This document shows positions 8,231-17,969 of a DNA stretch of 64,000 bases, piece by piece. The position numbers and the translations under genes are program-made. Source of the stretch: Okeania sp. SIO2C9 (GTDB lineage: Bacteria; Cyanobacteriota; Cyanobacteriia; Cyanobacteriales; Microcoleaceae); assembly GCF_010672455.1 (NCBI RefSeq), contig NZ_JAAHGO010000015.1, forward strand, positions 1 to 64,000, in the 5' to 3' direction. The notes under the pieces are model-generated. The model was given only the letters and a program-made list of their open reading frames with translations. It was not told the DNA's origin and did not search any database. Position 1 is the first letter of the stretch. Every line of letters starts with the position of its first letter.

Positions 8231-10588
8231 ATCGGGTAAGGTTTGAGAGTCGCCTCTCTCCCCTCCCCTAAGAACCGTGCGTGACAGTTACCTATCACAC
8301 GGCTCAAGCCTTACTTCCATCCTTTCAACTTGGGTTTTAGAGTGTACCTGCTTATGACACGCTTTGTGTAAGTGCATTAAGTTTTCTGGGTCATCAGAAC
8401 CACCTTCTGCCACGGGTACTATATGATGGGTTTCTATTAGCTCTCCATTGAATAGGTGATCTCCGCACACCGGACATTTCCAGTTTTGGAATTTGGCAAT
8501 TTGCTCATATTTGGAACCTCTTGCCCAATAGTTCTTTCCAGTTTTAATGCTTCGTTTCTCCCAGTATTCTTGGATTGAGGGGTCATCAGGGCTAGCATTC
8601 CCTTTAACTTTTATGTGCCTAACTATGGGTGTACTACTGATATCGTAGAGAACATATAAATGCTCTTTTCCTTTTCTATCAGTCCCTTTGCACATAAAAG
8701 TACCATTTCTCCTCTTAAAACTACCGAAGTAGCGCTCAAATACCCAATTTTTACTTTTGTTGGGGTGCCGACGTAATCCCCAACGGTAGAGGTCATGCCA
8801 TACACGATTTTCTATGTATGAGAAGATTTCTTTGCTAACTACTCCTCTGTAATAATTAGCAAAACCTCTCAGAAGTGGATTGAGGGTTTTAATAACTTCT
8901 TCTTGAGTCCTGGCCTTCATTTGAGCTAGGGTTTTCCCTATCTTTTTACAGAAGGCTAGTACTTTTTCTTTTTGGGGCTTTATAAGTAGTTTGCCTTTGT
9001 AATGGCGTAAGTTGAACCCCAGGAAGTCGAACCCGTCGTCTATGTGTACTATCCTTGTCTTTTCCTCGCTGATTTCTAGACCTCTATTTAACAACCATTG
9101 CTTGATCAGGATTAGCACTTGTTCCAAAGATTCTTTGTCTTTAGCGGTAACTATAAAGTCATCCGCATACCTGATGATGCCTAGCTTTGGGTTGACTGTT
9201 TTTATATATTCCTCTAACCCGTGCAGTCCAATATTTGCAAATAATGGACTTATTACACCACCTTGAGGAGTGCCTGTTTGAGTTGGGTTGAATTTTCCCT
9301 CATCAATGAACCCTGCTTTTAACCAACCTCTAATTAGCTCTCCGCGCGGGAACGAGCCAATCAATCCTTGGATTGATTCATGGGCGATGTTGTTAAAGAA
9401 GCCTTTGATATCAGCGTCTAGAACCCATTTGTGTTTTCCTGTGATGCCATTATTTAGTCGATTGAAACATCTTTCGATGGCATCATGGCAACTTCTTCCC
9501 GGTCGGAAGCCATAGGAATTGGCCTCAAATTGGGATTCCCATTCAGGTTCTAGTGCATTTTTGACTATTGCTTGTGCGACTCTGTCCCCGACAGTTGGGA
9601 TTCCGAGAGGACGTTTCTTGCCATTGGACTTAGGAATATACACCCGTTTTGTCGGTGATGCTTTTGGCATTTCCCATTCCTTGACAAGTTTTACTCGCTG
9701 TGCAGGAGTATTGATGACCTCCTTATCTATTCCTGCTGTTTGCTTTCCGGTGTTAACCTGAGTAATTTGTCTGACACTTAGCAATAGGTTGGCTCGGCTT
9801 TTGATTAACAATTTCTGCAACCTTCTGAGTTGCTTCCATTGACCAAGTTTTCGGGCACGAAAGATTCTGTGACGTAAATTCCTAACAATTTGTCGGGCTT
9901 TTTTCCAGTTGACCTGTGACCAGTCCGTTAATTGTCCGTTGACTCCATTTATCAAACTTGTGCTTGACACCTAACTTATATCCTCGTTTGGTTTTTACTT
10001 GTACTGTTTTCTTTCGTATAAGACCCAAGAGAAGTCTGCTGTTCCTTTCGGTCAAGGGCAAATTTTGAACCCCTATTCACCCCATTACAAGGCGACATTC
10101 GCTTTTTCTCTCATCTTCTGCCCTACAGAGAATTCTGTCTTTGTTACCTCGGACTTACTCATTGATTCGACCTTACGAATGAGACTCTGTAGGGTTTACC
10201 CTGTCGTATCACTTGAAGTTTCTTTTGAGATAGTGAGGATGGCTGTCTTTTCTGCGGGGAGAGTTTTGTTCCCACATTTAGATGATAGTCGAGCATCTAA
10301 ACCTACTCCCTTGCCTTTTTGGTTACAGCCTTTCAGGGATAGTTTGGCTGTTTCTACTATTACGCAGTTTAATCAACAACTTAGCTTTGTTCATCCTTTC
10401 TACTCTTTCCCTCTTGCTCCTGGCCACATAATCCCTTGTAGCTTCGGTTACTTTCAGGGTCTGCATTCTGCCAATTTCATTGCTTACTTTTGACATGACC
10501 GGACTCATAGAGTCTTTTCTGTGAGGGCTAAGGGTGGAAATCCCTAGGGAACATGGTGTTCCAGTTCAAGTGACCTTTCAGGTCGCAC
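8231..10588 (-). mobile_element. Inner group II intron (intron B) of the twintron
   Basis: Inserted into the outer intron between CTGTTAGACG and TAATGTAAGGC, sequences that are contiguous in the relatives (for example 44450-44470). It begins GTGCGACC at 10588 and ends CCCGAT at 8231. Domain V is GAGCCGTGTGATAGGTAAC plus its complement (8305-8271). Length 2358 bp. The 5' RNA region (10588-9971) is unlike that of the outer intron, so it is a different lineage. A 5'-truncated relative lies at 4215-4421. Confidence 0.9.
8288..9970 (-). CDS. Group II intron-encoded protein B: RT/maturase with HNH
   Basis: 560 residues with intact landmarks: RPLGIPTVGDRV, GFRPGRSCHDAIE, GTPQGGVISPLFANIGLHGL, catalytic IIRYADDFIV, maturase X domain (LLRGFANYYRGVV), and a C-terminal HNH domain with CPVCGDHLF, ETHHIVPVAEGG and LHKACHKQ. 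No frameshift or insert is seen, so this is the best candidate for an active protein among the four introns here. It could supply reverse transcriptase or maturase activity in trans, but that is inference. The reading frame stops within the start of intron domain V. Confidence 0.92.
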   Translation of the reverse strand: MSSTSLINGVNGQLTDWSQVNWKKARQIVRNLRHRIFRARKLGQWKQLRRLQKLLIKSRANLLLSVRQITQVNTGKQTAGIDKEVINTPAQRVKLVKEWEMPKASPTKRVYIPKSNGKKRPLGIPTVGDRVAQAIVKNALEPEWESQFEANSYGFRPGRSCHDAIERCFNRLNNGITGKHKWVLDADIKGFFNNIAHESIQGLIGSFPRGELIRGWLKAGFIDEGKFNPTQTGTPQGGVISPLFANIGLHGLEEYIKTVNPKLGIIRYADDFIVTAKDKESLEQVLILIKQWLLNRGLEISEEKTRIVHIDDGFDFLGFNLRHYKGKLLIKPQKEKVLAFCKKIGKTLAQMKARTQEEVIKTLNPLLRGFANYYRGVVSKEIFSYIENRVWHDLYRWGLRRHPNKSKNWVFERYFGSFKRRNGTFMCKGTDRKGKEHLYVLYDISSTPIVRHIKVKGNASPDDPSIQEYWEKRSIKTGKNYWARGSKYEQIAKFQNWKCPVCGDHLFNGELIETHHIVPVAEGGSDDPENLMHLHKACHKQVHSKTQVERMEVRLEPCDR

Positions 10589-11169
10589 CGTCTAACAGTA
10601 GATACGTCTGCAAATTAATGCTTCTTATCTAATCCTACTCTCCCTAAGACCTACGTCCAAAGCGTAGATTGACCTTGAATGGCTTCCTAAGTTCTCGACC
10701 TATATTCTTAGGTGTCAAAGAGAGGTTTCCTCGTTCCCTTATTCCTTTATTACGACTGATTTAGTGGGGCAAAGTCTCCCGAAGGGTTCGGTATGGTTGC
10801 TGATAATCACGCAACGATATGATTATCCATAGACCCCCTGACTTTCGTCCTACATTCCATAACTACCTTGGGAATGGGTGGCTATTACGAGAGTTTTAAT
10901 TACCTTTCTATTTCGTCCACTTGTCAGTCTCTGCTAGAAGCCTCACTTATTTGGTAGTTAAAGCTTTGACCTCATTTAGACCAGCTTCGGAGATTGATGT
11001 TCAGTCTCTACTCCGTGGCCTATGCTGTCAACCCAACAACAGGGCGGATGGAATTTCACCACCAAGGGCATAAGAGTTTTCACAGGTCGGAATTATTGGT
11101 TCCATGTCGTGACCTGGAAGGCTAGCTATATCTGCTTTTCAGCAGTCTTGACTAGCCAACGAGTCGCAC

Positions 11170-11601
11170 CAAAGCCTTAGCCATATCGTACAAAGTCAAA
11201 GCCGCCACAGAAACCGCCGTCAAAGCTTCCATCTCCACCCCAGTTTCCGCCTTAGTCTTCACCATGGCCCGAATCTGATATCCAGGCAGTTGTGGATCGG
11301 CAATTAACTGAACATCTATTTTTTGCAAGGGCAAAGGATGACATAAAGGAATAAGTTGGGCAGTTTGCTTGGCCGCCATAATACCAGCCAACTTAGCAGT
11401 TCCCAAAACATCACCTTTTGGCGCATTACCAGCTTGAATAGCTTCAAATGTTTCTCTTGACATTCGTACTTGTCCACCAGCTTCAGCTTGTCGCACAGTA
11501 GGCACTTTAGCAGATACATCAACCATTTGAGCTTCCCCCTTTTCATCCAAATGAGTTAAACTTTGCTCGAATTTAAAAAAATCTCTTGTCATTTTGTTCA
11601 A
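11170..11601 (-). CDS. moaC: moaC exon 1: cyclic pyranopterin monophosphate synthase
   Basis: Encodes the first 144 residues of MoaC, which makes cyclic pyranopterin monophosphate from the MoaA product in molybdenum-cofactor synthesis, in the cytoplasm. Hallmarks: [38 protein letters not shown] with the family's CHPL motif, and [20 protein letters not shown]. The exon ends LYDMAKAL; the frame then runs into intron sequence (VRLVG, stop), so an automatic call would give a truncated 149-residue protein. Exon 2 lies 5 kb away at 6089-6163. The gene ends its upstream side facing a divergent tRNA-Arg. Confidence 0.92.
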
Positions 11602-11674
11602 GTGTGCTATTATTTATTATTAGTGCGGAAGAAAAGCTATTTAATTAAGCTTGATCCAACACTAAACGTAACGG

Positions 11675-11747
11675 GGGCCTGTAGCTTAGTGGATAGAGTG
11701 CGTGGCTACGGACCATGAGGTCGGGGGTTCGAATCCCTCCAGGCCCG
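11675..11747 (+). tRNA. tRNA-Arg (ACG)
   Basis: 73 nt cloverleaf: acceptor GGGCCTG pairs with CAGGCCC, the anticodon stem CGTGG/CCATG encloses loop CTACGGA with anticodon ACG, and the T arm is GGGGG TTCGAAT CCCTC (last G-C pair weak). Discriminator G at 11747. No CCA is encoded. Confidence 0.93.
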
Positions 11748-11749
11748 TA

Positions 11750-13009
11750 TTAATAATTAATAGCGTAAGTATCTTGTCCCTGACCAGAAGCAAATCTGAT
11801 GGAATGGGGCAAATCTTTGTTTGACATGGTGATAAATGTAGCTAGTGCTAAACAAACAAGACAAGCATCTAGAGCAAACATACTTCTATAACTAAAGCTA
11901 AGTTGTTCTGCCACCAGACCAAAACAAGGACCAGCTAAAGCCAAACCTAAATCAAACCCACCAATACAAAGAGAGAAAAATTTACCTCTTTGACTAGGGA
12001 GACATCGGTCTGTGATTAAAGTAACCATCATTGGAAGAACTAAGCCAGCAGAACTCCCTCCGAGAATAGCTGCGAATAAAATGGTGTTGCTGCTATTTGC
12101 TGTCCATAACGTTAACATACTCAACAAACTACAGACGAGACCTCCACAGATAAAAATGCCACGACCAAATTTATCTGAAGCTCGTCCAGTAAAACAGCGG
12201 ATGATAAAACTAGCGATCGCTCTGACTGTATAAAAAAGTCCTGCATTAAGAGCAATTCCACTTTCTTGAATAAAAAGTGGCAGAAAAGTGACTGTTGTGC
12301 CAAATACTAAACCCACCATTAACATCACAAAACTAGGAACTAAAACTCTACGACTCCCTAATATCTGCCAGAATTTTTGTTGCTGTAACTCATTGAAAAC
12401 AGGATTTAGCTCGGCTTGATTTTTTCCTACTGTAGTGTTTTGTTCCCTGACAAAAGAACTACATAATAAACTCATAACTCCCAGAGCAGAACAAACGATA
12501 AATAAAGCTACATAACCACTCGCCTCTGCTAAAAAACCTCCTATTGCTGGGCCTATTCCCATACCCATAGGAGCTGCTAAACTCATATAACCAATTAATT
12601 CTCCCCTACGACCGGGAGGAGACAAGTCAGCGACCAAAGCACTATAGCCAATAGTAACTCCAGCAATACTAATACCGTGAAAAGCACGAACTCCCATTAG
12701 TAAAGGAAAAGACTTTAGTAGTAAGTAACCGACTGGGGCGATCGCTGCTACACTCATGCCAACTATCAGGACTAACTTCCGACTTCTGGTATCAGCTAAT
12801 GGTCCTAGAAAAAATCGCGATAATAATAGCCCCACAGCAAAGCAACCCATTACCAGACCAATTTGTTGTTTTGTACCTCCAATAAAATTTATGTAAAGAG
12901 GTAAGGTGGGTAGTAAGGTGGTTATACTTGACCAAAATAATAAGCCTGCAACGAACAAAATCATTAGACTGCGCTGGTTTTGAGGCTCAAGTGTTCGGAA
13001 TACTTTCAC
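11750..13009 (-). CDS. Major facilitator superfamily transporter
   Basis: 419 residues with about 12 hydrophobic helices. The loop between helices 2 and 3 reads GPLADTRSRKLVLIVG, the MFS motif A (G-x-L-a-D-r-x-G-r-k). Helix 5 contains AAPMGMGIGPAIGGFLAE, the motif C antiporter-like pattern, suggesting an efflux carrier driven by proton exchange. A second motif-A-like loop (GRASDKFGRG) starts the C-terminal half. Substrate cannot be told from sequence. The stop codon is only 2 bp from the tRNA-Arg 3' end on the other strand. A GCGATCGC (HIP1) site lies inside the gene. Confidence 0.85.
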   Translation of the reverse strand: MKVFRTLEPQNQRSLMILFVAGLLFWSSITTLLPTLPLYINFIGGTKQQIGLVMGCFAVGLLLSRFFLGPLADTRSRKLVLIVGMSVAAIAPVGYLLLKSFPLLMGVRAFHGISIAGVTIGYSALVADLSPPGRRGELIGYMSLAAPMGMGIGPAIGGFLAEASGYVALFIVCSALGVMSLLCSSFVREQNTTVGKNQAELNPVFNELQQQKFWQILGSRRVLVPSFVMLMVGLVFGTTVTFLPLFIQESGIALNAGLFYTVRAIASFIIRCFTGRASDKFGRGIFICGGLVCSLLSMLTLWTANSSNTILFAAILGGSSAGLVLPMMVTLITDRCLPSQRGKFFSLCIGGFDLGLALAGPCFGLVAEQLSFSYRSMFALDACLVCLALATFITMSNKDLPHSIRFASGQGQDTYAINY

Positions 13010-13779
13010 TGTTAATTTACCCTGAGTAACTTAGTATTCCTATATTTTGTAACAGATTGTTAAAATTTGCCTGATTAAATATTTTTGTATAGCATTGTGG
13101 TTATATTTTTGTCAATTACTGGTTAAGGAGGGTGGAGAAAATTAGTTTGCTGTGCTAGTAAAAATTAAGGGCGATCGCTACAAAAATAACGACATAATAG
13201 ATATTTGCAGCTTTGTTTTGTTATTAAGTCATAACTTACGTCAAATTATACTATTTTTTATAATATCACAAAATTGAGAATAAGCTCTGAAAGTATTGAA
13301 ACTTGGTGAATTTATTCAGGAATTTTTTTATTTTTTTTATCAGGGATTGATGACAAAATTTTGATTTTTTAAATTAAAAGTTAAAATATATAATTAAAAC
13401 TGTTCAGATATCTATAGGAGGGAACAGGGAACAGGCAAAAGTAGGAAAAATATTTCCCTGTCTAAGGTTTATGATCAGCATAAGTCCTAATACCATTTCT
13501 CTATAGAACTCCTGATCGTATCTTTTCTTGAAATACAAAGCCTTCAGGAAAGACGTTTTAAGGAGCCTAACAACTATAAGGGTTCAGGAGACCGAAAAAT
13601 TATGAAAAATGACTGCCAGAATCATAAAACCCAGATGGGTATTGGACTTGTAACTTATTAAATAAATACCAAATAAGTTCTATAACAATGCGCTTAATAA
13701 TTGTTGCTCAGACTTTATTAAACCGACTATTTTCATCTTTATATTAAGTGCAACTTCATGGAGAAATGGTAGGTAGTCC
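13010..13779. other. Intergenic, AT-rich
   Basis: No convincing gene. It holds a GCGATCGC site near 13171, a short heptamer run GGGAACAGGGAACAGG (13422-13440), and a fragment TTTCCCTGTCTAAGGTTTAT (13459) that recurs in varied form near 39664 and 62042. Confidence 0.4.
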
Positions 13780-14425
13780 GTCAACAAAGTGTGGGATAAG
13801 TAATCAGGTCGTTCCAACTCTAAGGAGCGATCGACAACCCAACTCTTTGTGCAGCAGTATTTTCTTTGCGAGTATGAACCCAAATCAAATTGAAGTATGC
13901 GATCGCCAATCTTACTGTTACCTCAGTTTGTTGCCAGAGCTTGCCAAATTTATTCTGTCGGTATCGGCCATCGACCGATCTGCTGTCTGATAATTCCATT
14001 TGTACGTTCCAATTGCTGTGTCTGGTCTTTACCGAAAAGCGACGTTGAAAGCCCCCGTGTTTTAACCGGGGGATGAAAACAAGCGAGTCGTTTAGACTAG
14101 ACAACTTTAGTTGTCCTATGCTATTATCTGGATATACAAATGTTTAGACAAAAGTAAGCCGCAAAGCTAGGTTTAGACTTAAGCGGACTGTGTAGGGGCA
14201 CCTTGACTTGTCCCCAAAGAATATATCTTTGGTCAGCTAAGAAGAAACGAAGCAACATGGATTTATCCTGTTGCGCAGTATCAACTTAGAATCCCCTCGG
14301 CAATAGCTGCGGGGAGTAGTCAACAATAATGTGTTCTACTTCTGGGGGGAGAACTCGTTCATACCCTCCCCAATCATCAGTGTGCCATTGTTTACAGCTA
14401 ATTTTCCCTTCTGTGTTGATGAGTA
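13780..14425 (-). pseudogene. DDE transposase remnant (possibly IS1-type), split by a miniature element
   Basis: Minus-strand fragments read CKQWHTDDWGGYERVLPPEV then, beyond an insertion at about 14030-14323, KDQTQQLERTNGIIRQQ, QNKFGKLWQQTEVTVRL, and finally SWNDLITYPTLC with a stop. Together they form the C-terminal half of a DDE transposase common in cyanobacteria (TDDWxxY, LERxNG and QNKF motifs). Frameshifts occur at least twice. The family name is from memory of the motif set and is less certain than the call of transposase. Confidence 0.6.
14030..14323 (+). mobile_element. Hairpin-ended miniature element PATE2, copy 1
   Basis: The left end has the hairpin CCCCCGTGTTTTAACCGGGGG. The right end reads AATCCCCTCGGCAATAGCTG then CGGGGAGTAGTCAA, a hairpin followed by GTCAA, typical in style of IS200/IS605 ends. 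No ORF. An inverted copy lies at 22445-22726. It sits inside the transposase remnant. Confidence 0.65.
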
Positions 14426-14835
14426 GTTCCGATGACGAGACGAACTTGTTTAATTTGTGAAGTAGGTATAATGGTTTTGAGATAAATCCGAGTCAAACTA
14501 GGATTAATAATTCCTTGCTTAAGTTGCTTCTTGCTGATTGCTTGTGTCGTATAAACTAGAACATTTCTTCCAGTTATTTTATTTTTATATCCACCGAAGA
14601 CTATGTTTATAAACTTCGTTTGCTGCTAAAAAGCTTTTCGGTGTTTCTATTTAGTATCATCAATATTTGTTGAGATACTTTAGCTGGCATTACTTGATAG
14701 TCTGCTTGAGTAGAGAGTGTTTTTTGTAGGCCATAGATAAGATAGATTTGTCTTTTCAAAGTTCCAAGACTGACGAACTAAGTAATTAGCATGAGTTTAA
14801 GAGATTTTTAGACAAGAAACATAGTCGGTCAATTT
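14420..14835 (-). pseudogene. TnpB N-terminal remnant
   Basis: Frameshifted minus-strand pieces read NYLVRQSWNFEKTN, QADYQVMPAKVSQQIL, then RNVLVYTTQAISKKQLKQG and IIPTSQIKQVRLVIGTT. These match the N-terminal and middle portion of TnpB proteins (the MPAKVSQQVL helix and VYT-Q-AISK beta strand). The RuvC core is missing; the end abuts the transposase remnant. Confidence 0.6.
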
Positions 14836-16057
14836 CAGGATAAAACCGATGATTTTTCTGAATAATATGTCTCTCAACTCATCTCATAAATCCAGGAGTT
14901 AAAATTATATTAGGATTCGAGAATTTCGGATTTTTTATTATTATTTAGTTTGGAATTCTTAGCTGACTTCATTATACCATTAAACATCATGATCGATAGT
15001 TATTAAATTTTGTCAAATATTTAGTAGCTCTTTTGTACAAATTAACCAAGATATTTGACATTGTTTGACTATATATGACTATATTTATGTACAACGTTTA
15101 TTATACCTACAGAAAGTTTTTGAAGATAAGTCGGTAGACTTACAGCAAATTTCAGGAAGCGTGAGGTGCAGTTCAAGACTAATCTATAATTTTTATTCAT
15201 TCTCTGTTCTCTCACCGGATTGCGCATTCCCTCTGTTGCTCGATTGGAGATGGTGAGGAGACCTCGCCATCTCACCCTACGGGAAGCTCCGGAGATCGAT
15301 CACTTGCGTCTACCGCTGAGGCAGGGTCGCACCGCTATTCCCTAAAACCCACATTCCGCACTTCAAGAGCGTATCATTAAAAGTAGTATATGAATCTGTA
15401 GCTTGGTAGGTATTTATACTATGCAAATCATCTCAATACTTTTTTCGTTCATCAAATTCCTAGTAAATAATTTACGCATAAATACTTGCTCTGATGATGA
15501 CTCAATCACGGCAGCTATAATTTTCTTCTAAAATTCTGTCTCCAGTATAGCTGTCTCCTGACTCCTTCTTCGGTTGCTACATTTTGTGGTGCGGAATGTG
15601 GGCTAAAAGCATAAAACTTTGTACCTGATCGACTCGAAAACTGCTGTATTAATTTGATATTTCTTGAGAATCATGGCAGCAACATTTATTTAGAGCTGTC
15701 GCTTTTTAGCTATAAATTTCAGGCGTTTAACAACTAATTTTGAAAAGATGAGCAACGGCAATTATCAAGAAGTAGGTGAAACAGAGAATTAAGGATTTTG
15801 AATAGTATAAGATTTTGAAGATGGCTGCTGTTCAATAATGTCAAGAGTGTTTTTGCGTAGTGCTATAACTAGAACTTTTAAAAGCAGGGAAATGTTTAAG
15901 TTTATTCTGTGCAACTTGACATTTAATTGGTCTCAGCAAAATTAATTGTATAGCAATTTTAATTACTACTGTTGACTTATAGAGTATCTAAAAAAAGGAA
16001 ATATTAATAATCAATCTTTCCTTTTTCTTCTTGCTTCTTACTTCTTGCTTCCTCCTT
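14836..16057. other. Intergenic repeat region
   Basis: No gene. The segment 14996-15060 is an inverted relative of sequence in the 214-bp duplication at 29.7/30.2 kb (GTCAAATATTTAGTAGCT; its complement is there). At 15247-15270 a palindrome with the core GAGGAGACCTC has arms GAGATGGT and CCATCTC. Position 15605-15640 repeats the AAAACTTTGTACCTGATCGA motif found next to moaC exon 2. Confidence 0.5.
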
Positions 16058-16984
16058 TTACTGTTGATTTTGTTGATCCAACCAAGCTAAAGCAGCAGCA
16101 AAAGTTTCAGATAAAACACTAATCAAGCGATAAAATGCAACAGCACTTAACACAATACTAGGGGAAAATTTTTGCTCCAGTAAAGCCAAAGCAGTTGCTT
16201 CAAATATCCCAACACCTCCAGGTGCCCCTGGCACAACTAAACCTAATAGCCATGCTAGACTAAAGACACTAAATATTAATAAAACTTGATTAAATTCAAT
16301 AGAATTGAACGCCAACATAGTCAACAAAAATCCAGAACCTCGAAGCAAAATGAAACAAATTGCTCCGAAAAAAGGCTTAATTGGATAGCGTACTAATTTT
16401 AATTCAGTAGGTGGATCTGAATCAGATTTTTTAACTTTTAATTTTAGTTTAGCTAAATATTTAATTACCGGGTTTAAAATTCGTGGATGAACAATAAAAA
16501 TGACTACAAAAAAACACAAAAATTGTAAAAACAAACTTTGTTGAGTGGAACCAAATAAAGCAATAGCTAAAGCTGCAGCAGCCATTAAAAGCGGTTCGAT
16601 CAACACACTTAAAATGGCAATTTCAACGGGTACTCCCACCTGTTTTATTGAAGAAATCCGACCATAAAAATGCCATATATTTCCTGGTAAATACTTGGCA
16701 ACATTTGTGAGGAGATATACTCTAATAGCCCATCTTGGATTAACTGATTGATTAAATTCTTTAATAATCCAAAACCATACCCATCCAGACCATAAATGAG
16801 CTATTGTTGTGACGATCAAAGCAGTTCCTAAACTTACCCACCCAGAATCACTAATCCTAATTTCTAGTACTTGTTGCCATTGGTCTTTGAGAGTTTTAGC
16901 TAGAAAAAATAAGGTCCCTCCTAAAAAAATCCACCCCAGATAGGGTTTCAACCTTGATAAAACTTTTTTCATAAAATACAACAC
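16058..16984 (-). CDS. LPG-synthase-TM / UPF0104 family integral membrane protein
   Basis: 308 residues with about eight hydrophobic segments. Diagnostic stretches are KYLPGNIWHFYGR (about residue 95-107) and VVPGAPGGVGIFEATALALL (about 248-267), shared by the membrane domain of lysylphosphatidylglycerol synthases and by stand-alone relatives in glycan or lipid gene sets. The soluble aminoacyl-transferase domain of MprF is absent, so aminoacylation is not implied; a flippase-like role is possible. A decayed 5' copy of the same gene lies at 19610-19823, flanking the glycosyltransferase at 17970-19298. The start at 16984 gives MLYFMKKVLS; the ATG four codons later (MKKVLS) is also plausible and matches the pseudogene start. 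Confidence 0.8.
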   Translation of the reverse strand: MLYFMKKVLSRLKPYLGWIFLGGTLFFLAKTLKDQWQQVLEIRISDSGWVSLGTALIVTTIAHLWSGWVWFWIIKEFNQSVNPRWAIRVYLLTNVAKYLPGNIWHFYGRISSIKQVGVPVEIAILSVLIEPLLMAAAALAIALFGSTQQSLFLQFLCFFVVIFIVHPRILNPVIKYLAKLKLKVKKSDSDPPTELKLVRYPIKPFFGAICFILLRGSGFLLTMLAFNSIEFNQVLLIFSVFSLAWLLGLVVPGAPGGVGIFEATALALLEQKFSPSIVLSAVAFYRLISVLSETFAAALAWLDQQNQQ

Positions 16985-17840
16985 TGATTTGTTTAATAAT
17001 TGCTAACTTTTTGTCTTTCCCCTCTAAACTTTGTAATACCAAATTGATAAATGTTTGCTACAAATAGCTAGGGTATTTCTTCGGAGTCAACCCACCTCTA
17101 ACCCCTAATCCCTCCCAGGATGGGAAGTCAGAACTCAGGTCGGGGAGACATCGGATTGGCGAGATACATAATGAATGGCTTCCATAACAATTTTTAGGTC
17201 ATAAATTCTCTTTTTCTCTTGGTGCGTGTTCCCTCTCTTGGTTAGCATTCCCTTGCATCTGACCGCTCTGTTGGTCGATGGTTGGCCAGCGAGGAGACCT
17301 GAAGAGTGACAGAGCCGCTGTCTGTTTCATTCGTAACATTCTTTTTTCAAATTGGTATAAGTAAGTATTCAGCAGTCAGCTATAAGTCGAAATATATTGC
17401 TTTTAATTCCTCCAAAAGCAATTGATAAATTGAGCTAAAATTAAAAGCTTTTTCTCAAAGCTTATAGCTAAGTACTCAAAGACTTTTTGTTAAAAGAAGA
17501 TTAAATTCTTGTGTAAGCAGGATTTTGACTCAACATATTTGGATTAGAATGACCTAGGAAAAAGGCAGCAATAAATTATTCTTACTTAGCAAACTCTTAA
17601 ATGCCCACCATAACCCACCGAACAGACTTACAGCGCTTTTCAAATTGATGAACCACATCTTCACAAGCAAAATCCTGTAAGGACGTTCCATGGAACGTCC
17701 TTACTGTGGTCTACCCAAATGAAAACCGCTGTAAGATTAAGCGCTCTAGCCTTCTTCATCTTTGCTTTACAGAAACTATCTCATCGCTTAATCCTTGGGA
17801 AGTTTATTTGTTTGTTGTCCATATCTGAATATCCTAGTGG
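16985..17840. other. Intergenic with repeats and a perfect palindrome
   Basis: At about 17676-17703 a hairpin is made of GTAAGGACGTTCC and its complement GGAACGTCCTTAC around AT. At 17262-17320 there are GGTCGATGG and GCGAGGAGACCTGAAG, part of the GAGGAGACCT repeat set. No gene seen apart from the short ORF that starts at 17948. Confidence 0.5.
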
Positions 17841-17948
17841 TCATTTTTTATCCAACTTAGGAATCAGTAATAATATATTTGCATTACCAATAATTTCCTG
17901 TGATTCAATTGTAAATTGATCTGCAAATACAGACTTAAAAATGTTCAT
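17841..17948 (-). CDS. Short unidentified ORF (35 aa) behind the GT39 gene
   Basis: An ATG at 17948-17946 is preceded by ACGGAGGAGAT, one of the strongest Shine-Dalgarno sequences in the window, about 20 bp after the stop of the glycosyltransferase gene on the same strand. The product starts MNIFKSVFADQFTIESQE and ends KLDKK. Beyond the TGA the same frame stays open for 19 more codons, so it may be a longer gene with a stop mutation. Not recognised. Confidence 0.35.
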   Translation of the reverse strand: MNIFKSVFADQFTIESQEIIGNANILLLIPKLDKK

Positions 17949-17969
17949 ATCTCCTCCGTAATAGATAAA

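Larger units (their letters stand above)
6164..11169 (-). mobile_element. Outer group II intron of moaC (intron A), host of a twintron
   Basis: The 5' end is GTGCGAC at 11169, matching the GUGYG consensus. The 3' end is AAC at 6164. Domain V is visible as GAGCCGTGTGAGGTGAAAG followed by the complementary strand (6240-6206). Total span is 5006 bp; removing the inner intron (8231-10588) leaves about 2.65 kb, the size of relatives at 43859-46412 and 46485-49085. Its RNA part (11169-10589) aligns base for base over long stretches with those introns. The encoded protein is at 6274-8208. If both introns splice in order, moaC is restored in frame. Confidence 0.9.

Noticed and set aside
9999-10493. 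164-codon plus-strand ORF
   Set aside because: It is antisense to the 5' RNA part of inner intron B, has no family resemblance, and its length follows from the structured, GC-richer intron sequence.
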